From: UBA2882 sp964619485 | GTDB lineage: Bacteria > Bacillota > Clostridia > Lachnospirales > Lachnospiraceae | DNA length: 23,044 bases | Direction: 5' to 3' | NCBI GenBank assembly: GCA_964619485.1 | Contig: CAZUCI010000055.1 | Coordinates: 1 to 23,044 of the forward strand | In this document: positions 1 to 7,727 of the stretch, piece by piece | Numbering within the stretch: position 1 is the stretch's first letter | Layout: every line of letters starts with the position of its first letter | Made by a program: the position numbers and the translations under genes | The notes under the pieces: generated by a model | The model's database searches: none | Told to the model about the DNA's origin: nothing | What the model saw: the letters and a program-made list of their open reading frames with translations, nothing else

Positions 1-22
1 TATATATTCGCGAGGTGAAAAT

Positions 23-919
23 ATGGATAGCAAAATACTACTTGAAAATGGAACAAATGAATTAGAAATTTTGGAATTTATATTAGATGGAAACTCTTAT
101 GGAATTAATGTCGCTAAGATCAAGGAAATTATACCCTATACACCAGTGACACCTGTTCCGAATGCACACCCAAGCATTGAAGGTATATTTATGCCAAGAG
201 ATAAAATGATAACAGCGATTGATTTGAAGAACTGTCTTCAGAGGGGGACATCTGGAGAGGATGGTCTTTTTATAATCACCAATTTTAATAAGCTTGATAT
301 TGCATTTCATGTTGATCAGGTTATTGGCATTCACAGAGTATCATGGAATGATATTATTAAGCCTGGTGCTACAGTTACAACCTCAGAGGATGGTATTTCG
401 ACCGGAATCATTAAGATAGAAGGTAAACTGATTATTATTCTTGATTTTGAAAAGATTATTTGTGATATCAGTCCCGAAACAGGATTAAAAGTTACAGATA
501 TTGATCAGTTGGGCCATAGAGACAGAAATGATGTTCCTATTTTAATAGCTGAGGATTCAGCACTTTTAAATAAATTGATTGTAGATTGTTTACAAAGAGC
601 CGGATTTCATAATTTGATACATACAGAAAACGGGCAGGCTGCATGGAATGTTATTGAAGAGTGTATTGAAACAAATTCCCTGGAGGAGCATGTTGGATGT
701 GTAATCACTGATATTGAGATGCCATTAATGGATGGACATAGATTGACCAGGTTGATCAAGGAACATGATGAAACAAAGAATATTCCAGTTATTATTTTCT
801 CATCTCTTGTGAATGAGGACATGAAGAAAAAGGGAGAATCACTGGGAGCGGATGCACAGCTGTCAAAACCTGAAATTGGAAATTTGGTTATGGAGATTGA
901 TAAATTAGTAAGGAAATAA
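23..919 (+). CDS. cheV: CheV-type chemotaxis coupling protein (CheW domain + receiver domain)
   Basis: CheV couples methyl-accepting chemoreceptors to the CheA kinase and helps adaptation by becoming phosphorylated itself. Residues 1-150 form a CheW-like domain (LEFILDGNSYGINVAKIKEI, then the GIFMPRDKMITAIDL strand region). Residues 171-298 are a response-regulator receiver domain with acidic pocket E177/D178, phospho-acceptor D230 in VITDIEMPLMDG, and K282 in the LSKP motif. The 298-residue length is normal for the family. The start has a GAGGTGA ribosome binding site at 12-18. A hairpin terminator follows directly, so it ends its transcript; upstream partners lie outside the window. The protein should be cytoplasmic, at receptor arrays. 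The family call is strong from the two-domain order and the intact phosphorylation residues. Confidence 0.93.
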   Translation: MDSKILLENGTNELEILEFILDGNSYGINVAKIKEIIPYTPVTPVPNAHPSIEGIFMPRDKMITAIDLKNCLQRGTSGEDGLFIITNFNKLDIAFHVDQVIGIHRVSWNDIIKPGATVTTSEDGISTGIIKIEGKLIIILDFEKIICDISPETGLKVTDIDQLGHRDRNDVPILIAEDSALLNKLIVDCLQRAGFHNLIHTENGQAAWNVIEECIETNSLEEHVGCVITDIEMPLMDGHRLTRLIKEHDETKNIPVIIFSSLVNEDMKKKGESLGADAQLSKPEIGNLVMEIDKLVRK

Positions 920-926
920 GCAATGG

Positions 927-957
927 GGCTGGGATTTCTTCCCAGCCTTTCTCTTTG
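927..957 (+). terminator. Intrinsic terminator after cheV
   Basis: GGCTGGGA (927-934) pairs with TCCCAGCC (940-947) around a 5-nt loop, followed by a T-rich tract to 957. It lies 7 nt after the cheV stop codon and separates cheV from the next gene. Confidence 0.85.
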
Positions 958-1036
958 TATATAAGCCTTCATAATTTTGAAGAGATTGTAGAAATATCAT
1001 AGAAATATAATAGAAAAGGAAGAACAAGTTAAATAT

Positions 1037-1831
1037 ATGAATACATTTGATGATAAAGTGTTGCGTGATTCGATTGCTGAGGCAGATTATGTTTTAGTTG
1101 GAATTGGGGAGGAATGGTCTGTATCTTTTGACAGGATGCTGGAAGAAAAGGACTTTCAGAAAAAATATTTTGAATTAAAAACTGATGAACAAAAGGAGAA
1201 TTTTGTCCCATTTTTGCAGCGCAGATATTTATCTGATTTTAGAAATATAGAATTGGAGAAAGCATACAGTTCTCTTTTAGCTTTGTTAAAGGACAAAGAT
1301 TACTTTGTTGTTTCGATGAATAAAGACCGTTATCCTGAGCTTGCAGGCTTAGAAAAGGAAAGAATGGTTTTCCCGTGTGGTGGGTATGTGAAGCTTCAGT
1401 GTGATCAGGGATGTGAAGATAGTCTTTGCGATGCAGAGAGCATTTCAAGGACTGTTTATGAGGCATTGGAGAACAATTCTGATATGTCTGAAACCTTGTA
1501 CCCTGTGTGTAGCAGATGTGGGGAACGAATGGTATTTAATAATATTGAAGCAGCAAAATATATGGAGCAGGGATATTTAGTGCAGTGGGATAAATACATG
1601 AAATGGCTTCAAAAAACAATGAACCGCAAGCTTTGTATGATTGAATTGGGTGTTTCCATGAAATATCCTTCTGTAATCAGATGGCCATTTGAAAAAACAG
1701 CTTTTTATAATCAAAAATCCCAGTTGTTTCGATTGAATAAGACACTGCCCCAGTGCACAGAAAATATTGCAGAACGCAGTTACTCATTAAAGAAAGATTC
1801 CGTTGATTTTTTTGCTAATTTATTTGTTTGA
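1037..1831 (+). CDS. Divergent SirTM-like (sirtuin-fold) protein, probably zinc-binding
   Basis: The 264-residue protein looks like a degenerate member of the SirTM branch of sirtuins, the NAD-dependent ADP-ribosyltransferase-type enzymes common in Firmicutes. Segments that line up with that family, from memory, are ADYVLVGIG (19-24, where the Rossmann loop is usually GAGxG), YFVVSMNKDRYP (89-100, usually TTNVDH), PCGGYVKLQC (113-122, usually TQGDYGLxQC), cysteine pairs C122/C126 and C158/C161 that could bind zinc, and MIELGVSMKYPSVIRWPF (201-218). The glycine loop and the presumed active-site residues are altered, so catalysis is doubtful. No macrodomain or lipoyl-carrier gene, the usual SirTM partners, is next to it. 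The start is the weakest point: the best Shine-Dalgarno-like stretch (AAGGAAG, 1017-1023) is 13 nt upstream. It sits 61 nt before the acidic membrane protein gene. Confidence 0.6.
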   Translation: MNTFDDKVLRDSIAEADYVLVGIGEEWSVSFDRMLEEKDFQKKYFELKTDEQKENFVPFLQRRYLSDFRNIELEKAYSSLLALLKDKDYFVVSMNKDRYPELAGLEKERMVFPCGGYVKLQCDQGCEDSLCDAESISRTVYEALENNSDMSETLYPVCSRCGERMVFNNIEAAKYMEQGYLVQWDKYMKWLQKTMNRKLCMIELGVSMKYPSVIRWPFEKTAFYNQKSQLFRLNKTLPQCTENIAERSYSLKKDSVDFFANLFV

Positions 1832-1856
1832 TACAAAAGAGTATGATAAAATAATT
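1828..1856 (+). promoter_or_regulatory. Possible sigma-A promoter for the 1893-7400 gene group
   Basis: TTGATA at 1828-1833 is followed by an A+T-rich -10 candidate (AATAAT at 1850-1855 with 16-nt spacing, or ATAATT at 1851-1856 with 17). It overlaps the stop codon of the sirtuin-like gene and lies about 37 nt before the next start codon. The -35 is good and the -10 only fair. Confidence 0.4.
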
Positions 1857-1892
1857 TAGATTTAAAGTTGGGTTCACTAAAGGAGAAAAAAG

Positions 1893-4010
1893 ATGAGTTC
1901 CAATGAAGATTATTTAGACAGTTTGCTTAAGGCTGCAATGAATCAGGATGATTCTATTGAACAGGAAAATACGGAAAGTGAAATAAAACATATTGACGAA
2001 AAGATGGAGTCTGTGAACAATGGGGATGATATACCCGATTTGGATATGGATTTCTCTGATATGCTCAATAAAGAGAAGGAAACGCCGCCTGTAGATGAAA
2101 TATTGCCTAAAATGGAAGAAGCTGTTGTGGAAGAAGAGCCCATAATGGAAGAAAATTCTGCGATGGAAGAAGAGCCTATAATGGAAGAAGTTCCTGCGAT
2201 GGAAGAAGAGCCTATAATGGAAGAAGTTCCTGCGATGGAAGAAGAACCTAAAATGGAAGAAGTTCCTGTTGTGGAAGAAGAACCCAATGTAGAAGAAGTG
2301 CCTGCAGTCGAAGAGCAGGAGCCGGAGACAGAAGAAAAGCAGGCTTCAGTCATTGATATCCCTATGATAGATGACGATCCCAATAAACAGCTTTCACCTG
2401 ATGAAATTGCCGCTATGTTTGCAATGGCCAGTGAACAGCAGAATGAAGCCTCAGTTGCAGATAGTTCTGGCGAAATGGATGAACAGTTTAAAAAGGAAGA
2501 AACACCTCAGGAGGAAATGGAAATTGATCTTGATGGCGTGGATGATTTAGACGAGCTTCTCGGTTTAAGAGAAATGCCTGAGGATTATAAGGAAGGCAGA
2601 GGTTTTCATGAAAATGCTACCGGAGAGAACGCTTCTGAAGAGAACAATTCTGAGGAAAATGATAAAAAGGATGCATTTTATGATATAGAGAATGAGTCAG
2701 ATGCAGGCAGCCAGGGTGAAAAAGCAGAGCATCCTGAAGAGGGAGATCTGAATGATATTCTTGATAAGCTTGGAGATGATGATGATGAATTGGCTGAAAT
2801 TAATGATCTGCTGAAAAAATCTGATAATAATGAGCTTGTAGAGGATGATATGCTTTCCCTTTTGGAGGGAGCTGGCGGAAACGAATTTAATTCTGATGAT
2901 ACGGACGACGATAATGCTGGTGAAGCTTTGCAAACGGGAAAAGTATCAAAGGAACAGAAAAAAGGAAAGACATCTGCGGAAGATGATGCCGAGGAAGAAG
3001 AACAAAAGAAACCCAAAAAGAAAAAGAGAAGACTTTTTGGAAGAAAAGCGAAAGACGCTGAAGAAGAAAACAGCGAAACAAAAGAGGACGTTGAGAGCGG
3101 AAAGGATGATGATTCTGCTTCGCCTGATTCAGATGCTGAATCGGAAGAGAAGAAGGAAAGTGCGCTTCAAAGAATGTTCCATACATTGACTGCGGAAGCG
3201 GAGGATGAGGAAGAGGATTCCGTCGATAAGGAGAAGCCAAAGAAAAAGAGAAAAGGGAAAAAAGATAAAAAAGCTGCCTCCAATGAAGAAATTATGGAAG
3301 ATATGGACGCAGAGGATGCTGCTTTAGAAAAGAAAGGCAAAAAGAAGCCTAAAAAGGAGAAAAAGCCTAAGAAGGAGAAGAAACCTAAAAAAGAACCACA
3401 GCCTGATGACGGTAAGAAATTACCTAAAAAGATGGTGATTCGTATTTTTATTCTTTGCTTTTCCTTCATGGCAGTTATTTTAATCTGTGTGAAATTTTTA
3501 CCATCTCTGCTTTTATCTAATCAGGCAAGAAAAGCATTTTATGATGGAAATTACGAACAGACCTATAAGGAATTCCTGGGAAGAAAATTAAATGAGAGTG
3601 ATGAAATACTGTTTGAAAAAGCAGAAATACTGTCGCATTTGAAACATAATCAAAATGGTTTTACGGCCTTTAAGGCGGCTGGAGATATGTCAGGTGCGTT
3701 GAATTCTCTGTTAGAGGGTGTAGATTATTTCGATAAAAAGAATGAACAGATAACAAAGCTTGAAATAGAGCAGGACGCAGAGGTTATTTATCAGGCACTG
3801 TTAACTTCTCTGCAGAGTGAATTTGATATTGATGAGGCAAGGGCAAAGGAATTACTTGCACTTGACAACATTACCTATACCCATCAGCTTTTGCAGCTTA
3901 CAGGGCAGGAGAAAGTTCAAAATCCTGAGGCTGAGGGTGAGCAGGAGACGGATGAGACAGGTGAAGAAACACAGAGTCTTCCAGACCAACTTGAGGAAGA
4001 GACAGAATAG
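1893..4010 (+). CDS. Very acidic, repeat-containing single-pass membrane protein
   Basis: I do not recognise a named family. The 705 residues fall into four zones. Residues 1-400 are extremely Glu/Asp-rich and presumably disordered, with five tandem 12-residue repeats around residues 78-137 (consensus AMEEEPIMEEVP). Residues 400-513 mix acidic blocks with lysine-rich ones, ending in KKPKKEK-type repeats. One hydrophobic helix spans about 517-540. The last 165 residues include a helical TPR-like stretch (AFYDGNYEQTYKEFLGRKL...) and an acidic tail. Lysines before the helix suggest the long acidic part is cytoplasmic and the C-terminal domain outside. The ribosome binding site AAGGAG (1880-1885) is ideally spaced. 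hisH follows 32 nt later, probably on the same transcript, but context does not reveal a function. The reading frame is open throughout and the strong charge bias is intrinsic, so I consider it a real gene. Confidence 0.85.
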   Translation: MSSNEDYLDSLLKAAMNQDDSIEQENTESEIKHIDEKMESVNNGDDIPDLDMDFSDMLNKEKETPPVDEILPKMEEAVVEEEPIMEENSAMEEEPIMEEVPAMEEEPIMEEVPAMEEEPKMEEVPVVEEEPNVEEVPAVEEQEPETEEKQASVIDIPMIDDDPNKQLSPDEIAAMFAMASEQQNEASVADSSGEMDEQFKKEETPQEEMEIDLDGVDDLDELLGLREMPEDYKEGRGFHENATGENASEENNSEENDKKDAFYDIENESDAGSQGEKAEHPEEGDLNDILDKLGDDDDELAEINDLLKKSDNNELVEDDMLSLLEGAGGNEFNSDDTDDDNAGEALQTGKVSKEQKKGKTSAEDDAEEEEQKKPKKKKRRLFGRKAKDAEEENSETKEDVESGKDDDSASPDSDAESEEKKESALQRMFHTLTAEAEDEEEDSVDKEKPKKKRKGKKDKKAASNEEIMEDMDAEDAALEKKGKKKPKKEKKPKKEKKPKKEPQPDDGKKLPKKMVIRIFILCFSFMAVILICVKFLPSLLLSNQARKAFYDGNYEQTYKEFLGRKLNESDEILFEKAEILSHLKHNQNGFTAFKAAGDMSGALNSLLEGVDYFDKKNEQITKLEIEQDAEVIYQALLTSLQSEFDIDEARAKELLALDNITYTHQLLQLTGQEKVQNPEAEGEQETDETGEETQSLPDQLEEETE
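2124..2303 (+). repeat. Five tandem 36-bp in-frame repeats in the acidic membrane protein
   Basis: Units start at 2124, 2160, 2196, 2232 and 2268. The second and third are identical; the others carry substitutions. Each encodes 12 residues, of the type AMEEEPIMEEVP. The unit length is a multiple of three, so gain or loss of copies keeps the frame. Confidence 0.9.
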
Positions 4011-4042
4011 TAAAATCAGGAAGTCGTAAGAGGAAAAAGAAA

Positions 4043-4660
4043 ATGATTGCAATCATTGATTATGATGCGGGAAATATTAAGAGTGTAGAAAAGGCATTAC
4101 AATTTTTAGGTCAGGATGTAATTTTGACAAGGGATCGGGAGAAAATTTTGAGGGCAGATAAGGTGATTTTGCCAGGAGTAGGTTCCTTTGGTGATGCAAT
4201 GGAAAAGCTGCATGCCTATCAGCTTGTGGATGTAATTAAAGAGGTTGTTGAAAATAAAACGCCCTTTTTGGGAATATGTCTTGGTCTTCAGCTTCTGTTT
4301 GAGAGAAGTGACGAAGCACCTGGAGTAGAAGGTCTGGGCATTTTAAAAGGTGAAATCAGGCATATCCCTGAGGATTGTGGATTGAAAATCCCTCATATTG
4401 GTTGGAATTCCTTAGATTTTCCCAATAAGGGGAAGCTGTTTAAGGGGATTGGAGAGGGTGCTTATGTTTATTTTGTTCACTCCTATTATTTGAGAGCAAA
4501 GGATCCCAAAATTGTAGTTGCTACAACGGAATATGGAACAACCATAGATGCATCGGTTGAGCAGGAGCATGTTTTTGCCTGCCAGTTTCACCCGGAAAAG
4601 AGTTCTGATGTCGGGCTGAAAATCCTGAAAAATTTTGTGGAACTGGATGAGGAGGAATAG
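4043..4660 (+). CDS. hisH: Imidazole glycerol phosphate synthase, glutaminase subunit HisH
   Basis: HisH hydrolyses glutamine and channels ammonia to HisF in step five of histidine biosynthesis. The class I glutamine amidotransferase triad is intact: C79 in FLGICLGLQLLFE, H183 and E185 in CQFHPEKSS. The N-terminal IAIIDYDAGN and the PGVGSFGDAM segment are typical of the family, and 205 residues is a normal length. The start has an AAGAGG site at 4028-4033. The stop is 3 nt before hisF, matching the obligate 1:1 complex of the two products. The usual hisA between or beside them is absent here. Cytoplasmic. Confidence 0.97.
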   Translation: MIAIIDYDAGNIKSVEKALQFLGQDVILTRDREKILRADKVILPGVGSFGDAMEKLHAYQLVDVIKEVVENKTPFLGICLGLQLLFERSDEAPGVEGLGILKGEIRHIPEDCGLKIPHIGWNSLDFPNKGKLFKGIGEGAYVYFVHSYYLRAKDPKIVVATTEYGTTIDASVEQEHVFACQFHPEKSSDVGLKILKNFVELDEEE

Positions 4661-4663
4661 AAG

Positions 4664-5437
4664 ATGCATACAAAAAGAATTATTCCATGTCTCGATGTCA
4701 ATGGCGGCAGAGTTGTAAAGGGTGTTAATTTTGTCAACCTGATTGATGCAGGTGATCCTGTGGCCATCGCTGAGGCTTATGATAAGGCTGGTGCAGATGA
4801 ACTTGTTTTCCTTGATATTACAGCAAGCTCAGATGCAAGAAATACAGTGGTTGAGATGGTCAGAAAGGTTGCAGAGAAGGTTTTTATCCCCTTCACTGTC
4901 GGCGGTGGAATTCGTACCGTAGATGATTTCAAGGCTTTGCTGCGTGAAGGAGCAGATAAGATTTCTGTGAATTCAGCTGCAATTATGAACCCATCATTAA
5001 TTGGCGATGCAGCGGATAAATTTGGCAGTCAGTGTGTTGTCCTTGCAATCGATGCCAAAAGAAGGGCAGATGGCTCTGGATGGAACATATACAAAAATGG
5101 TGGAAGAATTGATATGGGTATCGATGCTGTGGAATGGGCTATGAAAGCAGAAAAGCTTGGGGCGGGCGAAATCCTTCTGACAAGTATGGACTGTGACGGA
5201 ACAAAGGCAGGGTATGATATAGAATTGACGAGAACGATTTCTGAGAATGTGAAAATTCCAGTCATAGCATCAGGTGGAGCCGGTAATTTACAGCATTTTA
5301 AGGATGCGTTGACGGTTGGCTGTGCAGATGCAGCACTGGCTGCTTCGTTGTTTCATTTTAAGGAACTGGAAATCAGACAGGTTAAGGAATATCTTCGAAA
5401 GGAAGGCGTGAGCGTACGATATGAGTGCAATCAGTAA
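4664..5437 (+). CDS. hisF: Imidazole glycerol phosphate synthase, cyclase subunit HisF
   Basis: HisF is a (beta/alpha)8 barrel that uses ammonia from HisH to turn PRFAR into imidazole glycerol phosphate and AICAR. The two catalytic aspartates are visible: D11 in RIIPCLDVNGGRVVKG and D130 in VVLAIDAKR. The phosphate-binding loops (FTVGGGIRT, IASGGAGN) and the barrel-end segment ADAALAASLFHF are also conserved. The 257-residue length is as expected. The start has GGAGGA (4651-4656) inside the end of hisH. The last 17 nt overlap the start of ung, which suggests translational coupling. Confidence 0.97.
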   Translation: MHTKRIIPCLDVNGGRVVKGVNFVNLIDAGDPVAIAEAYDKAGADELVFLDITASSDARNTVVEMVRKVAEKVFIPFTVGGGIRTVDDFKALLREGADKISVNSAAIMNPSLIGDAADKFGSQCVVLAIDAKRRADGSGWNIYKNGGRIDMGIDAVEWAMKAEKLGAGEILLTSMDCDGTKAGYDIELTRTISENVKIPVIASGGAGNLQHFKDALTVGCADAALAASLFHFKELEIRQVKEYLRKEGVSVRYECNQ

Positions 5438-6095
5438 CGATTGGTTAGAGCCATTAAAACCGGAGTTTTCTAAGGAATATTATAAAAAGCTTTATGAGAC
5501 AATTAAGGAGGAATACCGTACACATGTGGTTTTTCCTCCGTCCGGAGATATTTTCAATGCTTTTGAGTTAACTCCTTTATCAGAGGTAAAGGTAGTTATT
5601 ATTGGACAGGATCCATATCATAATGTGGGACAGGCGCATGGCCTTTGCTTCTCGGTAAAGCCCGATGTGGATATTCCACCGTCTTTAGTTAATATTTATA
5701 AGGAGCTGCAGGATGATCTGGGGTGTTACATTCCCAATAATGGTTATCTGGTGAAGTGGGCACGCCAGGGAGTTTTGATGCTGAATACTGTGTTGACTGT
5801 CAGGGCTCATCAGGCGAACTCACATAGAGGAATTGGCTGGGAGGAATTTACCAATGCCGCCATAAAGGTTCTGGACAAAGAGGACAGACCGATTGTATTT
5901 ATTTTGTGGGGAGCTCCGGCACAGAAGAAAAAGGAGATGCTTCATAATCCCAGGCATCTGATTTTGGAGGCACCGCATCCAAGCCCCTTATCTGCATACA
6001 GAGGCTTTTTTGGAAGCAGGCCGTTCAGTAAAACCAATGAATTTTTAGAAAAGAATGGATTAAAGCCCATTGACTGGCAGATAGAAAATGTATAA
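5421..6095 (+). CDS. ung: Uracil-DNA glycosylase (family 1)
   Basis: This enzyme removes uracil from DNA and starts base excision repair. The family 1 motifs are complete: GQDPYHN with catalytic D64 and H67, FSVKPDVDIPPSLVNIYKEL, LNTVLTVRAHQANSH, and the minor-groove loop HPSPLSAYRGFFG with H186. The 224-residue length is typical. The start lies inside hisF in another frame (17-nt overlap), with only a weak, distant GGAAGG site, so expression probably depends on ribosomes finishing hisF. Pairing ung with a histidine operon has no obvious metabolic logic; it may simply be operon hitch-hiking. The downstream decarboxylase gene begins 33 nt later. Confidence 0.96.
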   Translation: MSAISNDWLEPLKPEFSKEYYKKLYETIKEEYRTHVVFPPSGDIFNAFELTPLSEVKVVIIGQDPYHNVGQAHGLCFSVKPDVDIPPSLVNIYKELQDDLGCYIPNNGYLVKWARQGVLMLNTVLTVRAHQANSHRGIGWEEFTNAAIKVLDKEDRPIVFILWGAPAQKKKEMLHNPRHLILEAPHPSPLSAYRGFFGSRPFSKTNEFLEKNGLKPIDWQIENV

Positions 6096-6115
6096 GATAG
6101 GTTAAGATTACCTAT

Positions 6116-6122
6116 GGAGGAG
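6116..6122 (+). promoter_or_regulatory. Ribosome binding site that decides the start of the decarboxylase gene
   Basis: GGAGGAG overlaps an in-frame ATG at 6114 and lies 6 nt before the ATG at 6129. The upstream ATG cannot use this site, so translation should start at 6129. Confidence 0.85.
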
Positions 6123-6128
6123 AAAATT

Positions 6129-7400
6129 ATGGAAAAAACACCTTTTGTGACAAAGGAACAACTTGATGAAATTACTAAAACCTACCCAACACCTTTTCAC
6201 ATTTATGATGAAAAAGGAATTCGCGAAAACGCGAAGGCTTTAAAAGAAGCTTTTTCCTGGAATAAAGGGTATAAAGAATTTTTTGCAGTAAAAGCAACTC
6301 CAAACCCATTTTTGATTAATATATTGCGAGATTATGGCTGTGGAACAGACTGCTCGTCCATGACAGAACTAATGCTTTCCAAGGCAATGGATATAGAAGG
6401 CAGCTCTATTATGTTCTCATCCAATGAGACACCGGCAGAAGAATTCGTCTATGCAAATAAAATCGGTGCAATCATCAATCTGGATGATTTCACACATATT
6501 GAATATTTGGAGAAGACTCTTGGAAAATTACCGGAGACATTAAGCATTCGATATAACCCGGGCGGAGTTTTCAAAATCAGCAACGGTATTATGGATAATC
6601 CAGGAGATGCAAAATATGGATTTACAACAGAGCAGCTTTTTGAGGGCTTCCGTATTTTGAAGGAAAAGGGTGTTAAGAGATTTGGTATGCACGCATTTTT
6701 AGCAAGTAATACCGTAACCAACGATTATTATCCAACCCTTGCCAAAACCATGTTTGAGGTAGCTGTGCGTTTGAAAAAGGAGATTGGTGTAAGTTTGAGC
6801 TTTATCAATCTTTCCGGTGGAATTGGAATTCCCTATAAGCCGGATCAGGAACCAAATGATATCAGAGTAATTGGTCAGAAGGTAAAAGAGGTTTACGAGG
6901 AGGTTCTTACACCGGAGGGACTTGGTGATGTTGCAATTTATACAGAGCTTGGCCGCTTTATGATGGGTCCCTATGGCCATCTTGTTACAACTGCAATTCA
7001 TGAAAAGCATACACATAAAGAGTATATAGGCTGTGATGCCTGTGCAGTGAACCTGATGAGACCGGCAATGTACGGCGCATATCACCACATTACCGTTGCA
7101 GGCAAAGAAAATGCAGAGTGTGACCATATGTATGATGTGGTTGGATCCTTATGTGAGAACAATGATAAGTTTGCTATAGACCGTATGCTTCCTGAAATCA
7201 ATATGGGAGATTATCTTGTTATTCATGATACCGGGGCACATGGATTTTCCATGGGATATAATTATAATGGAAAGTTAAAATCAGCTGAGCTTTTATTAAA
7301 GGAAGATGGAAAGGTTGAACTGATTAGAAGAGCGGAGACACCAAAGGACTATTTTGCAACCTTTGACTGCTTTGACATTTATAATAAGTTTGAATTTTAA
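6129..7400 (+). CDS. lysA: Diaminopimelate decarboxylase-family enzyme (PLP fold type III)
   Basis: The likely reaction is decarboxylation of meso-diaminopimelate to lysine, the last step of lysine synthesis. The PLP lysine is K55 in FFAVKATPNP. Also visible are SGGIGIPY (phosphate loop), ELGRFMMGPYGH (equivalent of EPGR), CAVNLMRPAMYGAYHHI, and the second-subunit motif GSLCENNDKFAIDR with HGFSMGYNYNG near the end. All match the fold III decarboxylase layout, and 423 residues is a normal length. Several signature residues differ from classical LysA: FAVKAT instead of YAxKAN, and HAFLASN instead of HxGSQ. It may therefore belong to a separate LysA clade or act on a related substrate. It ends the gene group at a strong hairpin terminator. 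Confidence 0.8.
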   Translation: MEKTPFVTKEQLDEITKTYPTPFHIYDEKGIRENAKALKEAFSWNKGYKEFFAVKATPNPFLINILRDYGCGTDCSSMTELMLSKAMDIEGSSIMFSSNETPAEEFVYANKIGAIINLDDFTHIEYLEKTLGKLPETLSIRYNPGGVFKISNGIMDNPGDAKYGFTTEQLFEGFRILKEKGVKRFGMHAFLASNTVTNDYYPTLAKTMFEVAVRLKKEIGVSLSFINLSGGIGIPYKPDQEPNDIRVIGQKVKEVYEEVLTPEGLGDVAIYTELGRFMMGPYGHLVTTAIHEKHTHKEYIGCDACAVNLMRPAMYGAYHHITVAGKENAECDHMYDVVGSLCENNDKFAIDRMLPEINMGDYLVIHDTGAHGFSMGYNYNGKLKSAELLLKEDGKVELIRRAETPKDYFATFDCFDIYNKFEF

Positions 7401-7453
7401 GAAAAACATGTAAGTGTAAGACGTTGTTTTGCAGCAGCATAAATTATGCAATA

Positions 7454-7485
7454 AAAAGAGTCTTTGAAAAAACAAAGACTCTTTT
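7454..7485. terminator. Bidirectional hairpin terminator after the decarboxylase gene
   Basis: A 13-bp perfect stem (7454-7466 with 7473-7485) encloses a 6-nt A loop. A runs on one side and T runs on the other make it usable in both directions. It lies about 54 nt after the decarboxylase stop. Confidence 0.85.
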
Positions 7486-7544
7486 ACTTTCATAACAATT
7501 TTCTGTCTGATTTGCAAATGTACATTATAAAGAATATAAACAAT

Positions 7545-7571
7545 AAAAAAACTCTTTCCAAAGAAAGAGTT
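7545..7571 (-). terminator. Terminator of the tRNA-Leu transcript
   Basis: On the minus strand a 9-bp stem (7563-7571 with 7550-7558) with a 4-nt loop is followed by a run of T. It begins 4 nt after the tRNA 3' end. Confidence 0.85.
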
Positions 7572-7574
7572 CAG

Positions 7575-7657
7575 TGCCGGCAGTGGGACTTGAACCCACA
7601 CGTGGTTGCCCACAACAGATTTTGAGTCTGCCTCGTCTGCCATTCCGACATGCCGGC
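7575..7657 (-). tRNA. tRNA-Leu (anticodon CAA, reads UUG)
   Basis: The 83-nt cloverleaf reads from 7657 down to 7575. The acceptor stem GCCGGCA pairs with TGCCGGC, and the discriminator base is A. The anticodon stem GCAGA/TCTGT carries the loop CTCAAAA, giving anticodon CAA. A class II long variable arm (GTGG-GCAA-CCAC) is present, and the T arm is GTGGG-TTCAAGT-CCCAC. The long variable arm and the anticodon agree on leucine. The 3' CCA is not encoded, so it must be added by nucleotidyltransferase. Confidence 0.96.
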
Positions 7658-7681
7658 AAGCTTAAATAACAGCCGATTTAT

Positions 7682-7710
7682 ATATTATCATAAAGAGAAA
7701 AAAGAATCAA
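7682..7710 (-). promoter_or_regulatory. Sigma-A promoter of the tRNA-Leu gene
   Basis: Read on the minus strand, TTGATT (7710-7705), a 17-nt spacer and TAATAT (7687-7682) lie just upstream of the tRNA. The predicted start would leave a leader of roughly 18 nt before the mature 5' end, suitable for RNase P processing. Confidence 0.65.
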
Positions 7711-7727
7711 GTAAGTGAGGAAGAAAA

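Noticed and set aside
2124..2303. 36-bp repeats as a CRISPR array
   Set aside because: Units are directly contiguous with no spacers, in frame, and encode a repetitive peptide; the same holds for 14486-14593.
1943..2383. Serine-rich open frame opposite the acidic repeat protein
   Set aside because: It is the mirror of GAA/GAG-rich codons in the + gene, has no ribosome binding site and repeats with the same 36-bp period.
7437..7449. Small palindrome GCATAAATTATGC downstream of the decarboxylase gene
   Set aside because: Short, A+T-rich and without context; chance occurrence is likely.
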